Shown: positions 61,831 through 64,000 of the stretch, in pieces
How the letters are laid out: every line of letters begins with the position of its first letter
Numbering within the stretch: the first letter of the stretch is position 1
Origin: Vibrio nitrifigilis
GTDB lineage: Bacteria; Pseudomonadota; Gammaproteobacteria; Enterobacterales; Vibrionaceae
Length of the DNA: 64,000 bases
Direction of reading: 5' to 3'
Assembly (NCBI RefSeq): GCF_015686695.1
Contig: NZ_JADPMR010000001.1
Span: 248,001-312,000, forward strand
Notes under the pieces: generated by a model
The model's input: the letters and a program-made list of their open reading frames with translations, nothing else
Databases searched by the model: none
Told to the model about the DNA's origin: nothing
Made by a program: the position numbers and the translations under genes

Positions 61831-62225
61831 TACTCTTCGTCCCCGCGGCCTGACTCAGATTGTTTACGTTTATCTTCGCTCACTACATCAGAAACAAGGT
61901 TAGACATACGCATACCTTCAACCAAAGTAGAGTCGTAGAAGAAACGAATTTCAGGAGTCAAACGCAGACGAATGCGTTTACCTAGCATCATACGAATATG
62001 AGCTTCATGCTCACGTAAAGCAGCAAGGCAAGTTTCTGGTGTTTGTTCACCTACGCAAAGAAACGTTACGAATACTTTTGCGTAAGAAAGATCACGCGAA
62101 ACCTCTACATCAGAGATCGTCACCATTCCTAAACGGGAGTCACGAACTTCACGTTGCAGAATCATCGCGAGCTCTTTTTGTAATTGCTGCGCCACTCGTT
62201 GAGTACGGCTAAATTCTTTTGGCAT
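61830..62225 (-). CDS. rbfA: 30S ribosome-binding factor RbfA
   Basis: Cold-shock assembly factor for 30S subunits. Start MPKEFSRTQRVAQQ at 62225, the family N-terminus; a GTG four codons upstream is in frame. The KH-like core has SRDLSYAKVFVTFL and the end is acidic/basic (SEDKRKQSESGRGDEE). 131 residues. Confidence 0.95.
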   Translation of the reverse strand: MPKEFSRTQRVAQQLQKELAMILQREVRDSRLGMVTISDVEVSRDLSYAKVFVTFLCVGEQTPETCLAALREHEAHIRMMLGKRIRLRLTPEIRFFYDSTLVEGMRMSNLVSDVVSEDKRKQSESGRGDEE

Positions 62226-62248
62226 ATCTTTTCTCACTTACAGAAAGA

Positions 62249-62276
62249 ATGGGGGGATGGTTTCCCAGCCCCCCAT
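62249..62276. other. GC-rich hairpin in the infB-rbfA gap
   Basis: Arms ATGGGGGG/CCCCCCAT (62249-62256, 62269-62276) around a 12-nt loop. There is no T-run, so it is more likely an mRNA processing or stability element than a terminator. Confidence 0.5.
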
Positions 62277-62322
62277 GGTGCATTCAACAACCTATATTGC
62301 CTTACGAGCAATTATAGTGTTT

Positions 62323-64000
62323 TTAGTCGTCGATAGAACGTTGAATTTCAACAGTTTCGAAGACTTCGATCTGGTCGCCTACGCGTACATCGTTGTAGTT
62401 CTTAACACCGATACCACATTCGTAGCCGTTCTTCACTTCTTGTACATCATCTTTAAAACGACGTAGTGATTCTAGCTCGCCTTCGTAAATAACCACGTTT
62501 TCACGTAGAACGCGAATTGGGTTATTACGTTTGATCATACCTTCAGTCACCATACAACCAGCGATTGCGCCAAGTTTTGGAGATTTGAAGACATCACGAA
62601 CTTCAGCTAGACCAATGATTTCTTGTTTGAACTCAGGTGCAAGCATACCGCTCATCGCTTGTTTCACTTCATCAATCAATTGGTAAATGATTGAGTAGTA
62701 ACGAAGATCAAGGTTTTCAGACTCAATAGTACGGCGAGCTGATGCATCAGCACGAACGTTGAAGCCGACGATGATCGCATTTGAAGCTGCTGCAAGAACT
62801 GCATCAGTTTCAGTGATACCACCAACACCCGAACCAACAATGTTCACTTTCACTTCTTCTGTAGAAAGCTTACGTAGTGAATCAGCAATTGCCTCTACCG
62901 AACCTTGTACGTCAGCTTTCAGTACAATGTTCAACTCAGCAACATCACCAGCAGCCATATTAGAGAACATGTTCTCTAGTTTAGCTTTTTGCTGACGAGC
63001 CAGTTTCACTTCACGGAATTTACCTTGACGGTAGTTCGCTACTTCACGCGCTTTACGCTCATCACGTACAACAGTTGCTTCATCACCAGCTGCTGGAACA
63101 CCAGATAAACCAAGAATTTCTACAGGAATTGATGGACCTGCTTCAGTCACTTCGTCACCGCGCTCATCACGCATAGCACGAACACGACCGTATTCTTGAC
63201 CACAAAGAACGATATCGCCTTTATGTAGAGTACCTGATTGAACCAAGACTGTAGCAACCGGACCACGACCTTTATCAAGACGAGACTCGATAACCACACC
63301 AGATGCCATTCCATCTGCTACTGATTTTAGCTCAAGAACTTCTGCTTGTAGAAGAATCGATTCTAGAAGCTGGTCAATATTAGTTCCTTGTTTAGCAGAG
63401 ATGTGAACGAAGATGTTCTCACCGCCCCACTCTTCAGGAATAACATCGTATGCAGCCAGTTCGTTCTTAACGTTATCTGGATTAGCACCTTCTTTATCAA
63501 TCTTGTTCACAGCAATAATCAAAGGTACACCTGCCGCTTTCGCGTGCTGGATAGCTTCGATTGTTTGTGGCATTACACCATCGTCTGCAGCAACAACAAG
63601 AACAACGATATCTGTCGCTTGAGCACCACGAGCACGCATTGACGTAAACGCCGCGTGTCCAGGAGTATCAAGGAACGTAATCATGCCGTTAGGTGTTTTC
63701 ACGTGGTAAGCACCAATGTGCTGTGTAATACCACCGGCTTCACCAGAAGCAACGTGTGTGCGACGAATGTAGTCAAGTGTCGATGTTTTACCATGGTCAA
63801 CGTGACCCATGATGGTAACAACTGGTGCGCGAGATACGGCTTTCGCAGAAGAATCACGATCGTTCATGATAGCTTCTTCAAGTTCGTTTTCTTTGCGCAG
63901 AATAACTTTGTGACCCATTTCTTCAGCGACAAGTTGTGCTGTTTCTTGGTCAATTACTTGGTTAATCGTTGCCATCGCACCCATTTTCATCATCACTTTG
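62323..64000 (-). CDS. infB: Translation initiation factor IF-2, C-terminal part (start outside window)
   Basis: GTPase that delivers fMet-tRNA to the 30S subunit. G1 GHVDHGKT, G3 DTPGHAAF and G4 NKID are present, followed by domains II, III and C2 to the end. The frame is open to the right edge; the N-terminal regions that precede the G domain in full-length IF-2 are off the window. An ATG at 63996 is internal, not the true start. infB-rbfA-truB-rpsO-pnp is the standard gene order. Confidence 0.97.
   Translation of the reverse strand, partial: KVMMKMGAMATINQVIDQETAQLVAEEMGHKVILRKENELEEAIMNDRDSSAKAVSRAPVVTIMGHVDHGKTSTLDYIRRTHVASGEAGGITQHIGAYHVKTPNGMITFLDTPGHAAFTSMRARGAQATDIVVLVVAADDGVMPQTIEAIQHAKAAGVPLIIAVNKIDKEGANPDNVKNELAAYDVIPEEWGGENIFVHISAKQGTNIDQLLESILLQAEVLELKSVADGMASGVVIESRLDKGRGPVATVLVQSGTLHKGDIVLCGQEYGRVRAMRDERGDEVTEAGPSIPVEILGLSGVPAAGDEATVVRDERKAREVANYRQGKFREVKLARQQKAKLENMFSNMAAGDVAELNIVLKADVQGSVEAIADSLRKLSTEEVKVNIVGSGVGGITETDAVLAAASNAIIVGFNVRADASARRTIESENLDLRYYSIIYQLIDEVKQAMSGMLAPEFKQEIIGLAEVRDVFKSPKLGAIAGCMVTEGMIKRNNPIRVLRENVVIYEGELESLRRFKDDVQEVKNGYECGIGVKNYNDVRVGDQIEVFETVEIQRSIDD

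Noticed and set aside
1..64000. tRNA or rRNA genes, CRISPR arrays, insertion sequences, prophage or integron parts
   Set aside because: No cloverleaf, direct-repeat array, transposase, integrase or phage gene was seen on either strand; base usage looks even throughout.

Overview
This window looks like a conserved, mostly single-copy stretch of the larger chromosome of a Vibrionaceae bacterium (Vibrio or a close relative). The main evidence is the combination of genes I recognise by sequence: the end of the norspermidine-responsive c-di-GMP enzyme MbaA, the biofilm regulator VpsR, the virulence-type ArsR regulator HlyU, a RocS-like GGDEF/EAL protein and a PlzA-like PilZ protein. From memory, the gene order matches V. 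cholerae chromosome 1 from mbaA to infB. I see no rRNA, tRNA, insertion sequence, prophage or CRISPR array. The only mobile-looking item is a short Vibrio-type intergenic repeat.

Layout, left to right. 1-6.6 kb: mbaA (3' part), yjjX, trpR, slt, ettA, plzA. 6.6-11.5 kb: aroF-tyrA with TyrR boxes, and a BtsS/BtsR-type LytS/LytTR two-component pair. 11.5-14.7 kb: peptidoglycan recycling (nagZ, anmK, murQ). 14.7-18.6 kb: a cation/proton antiporter with a nucleotide-binding tail, a small lipoprotein, and a CstA/BtsT-family transporter preceded by three evenly spaced repeats that look like LytTR sites. 18.7-26.8 kb: the murJ-ribF-ileS-lspA-fkpB-ispH block and divergent rpsT. 26.9-33.8 kb: hlyU, an orphan nhaR, thyA-lgt-TSUP-ptsP-rppH. 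33.8-34.4 kb: a 590-bp gap rich in DnaA-box-like sequences, next to mutH. 34.4-39.2 kb: mutH, a small Vibrio protein, tas, the repeat element, a DUF1127 protein, a 40-residue ORF, vpsR. 39.4-47.8 kb: lysS, prfB (programmed frameshift), brnQ, trmN6, srmB, prfC. 48-56.7 kb: a GGDEF-EAL protein, holD-rimI, a GNAT enzyme, ubiT, rocS, ubiU-ubiV, and a small unrecognised protein. 56.9-64 kb: nlpI and the infB-rbfA-truB-rpsO-pnp translation/RNA-decay block, with infB running off the right edge.

Two themes stand out. Five genes make, break, bind or respond to c-di-GMP (mbaA, plzA, vpsR, the 48-kb GGDEF-EAL gene, rocS), scattered among housekeeping genes. The other theme is non-coding: the DnaA-box cluster at the rppH-mutH junction may be a counterpart of the E. 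coli DARS2 reactivation site, which lies beside mutH. The three 20-bp-spaced repeats before the CstA/BtsT gene suggest a direct link to the BtsSR pair 6 kb away. I found no clear sign of a wholly new multi-gene system. The most novel leads are these regulatory or replication sites and the small ORF beside vpsR.
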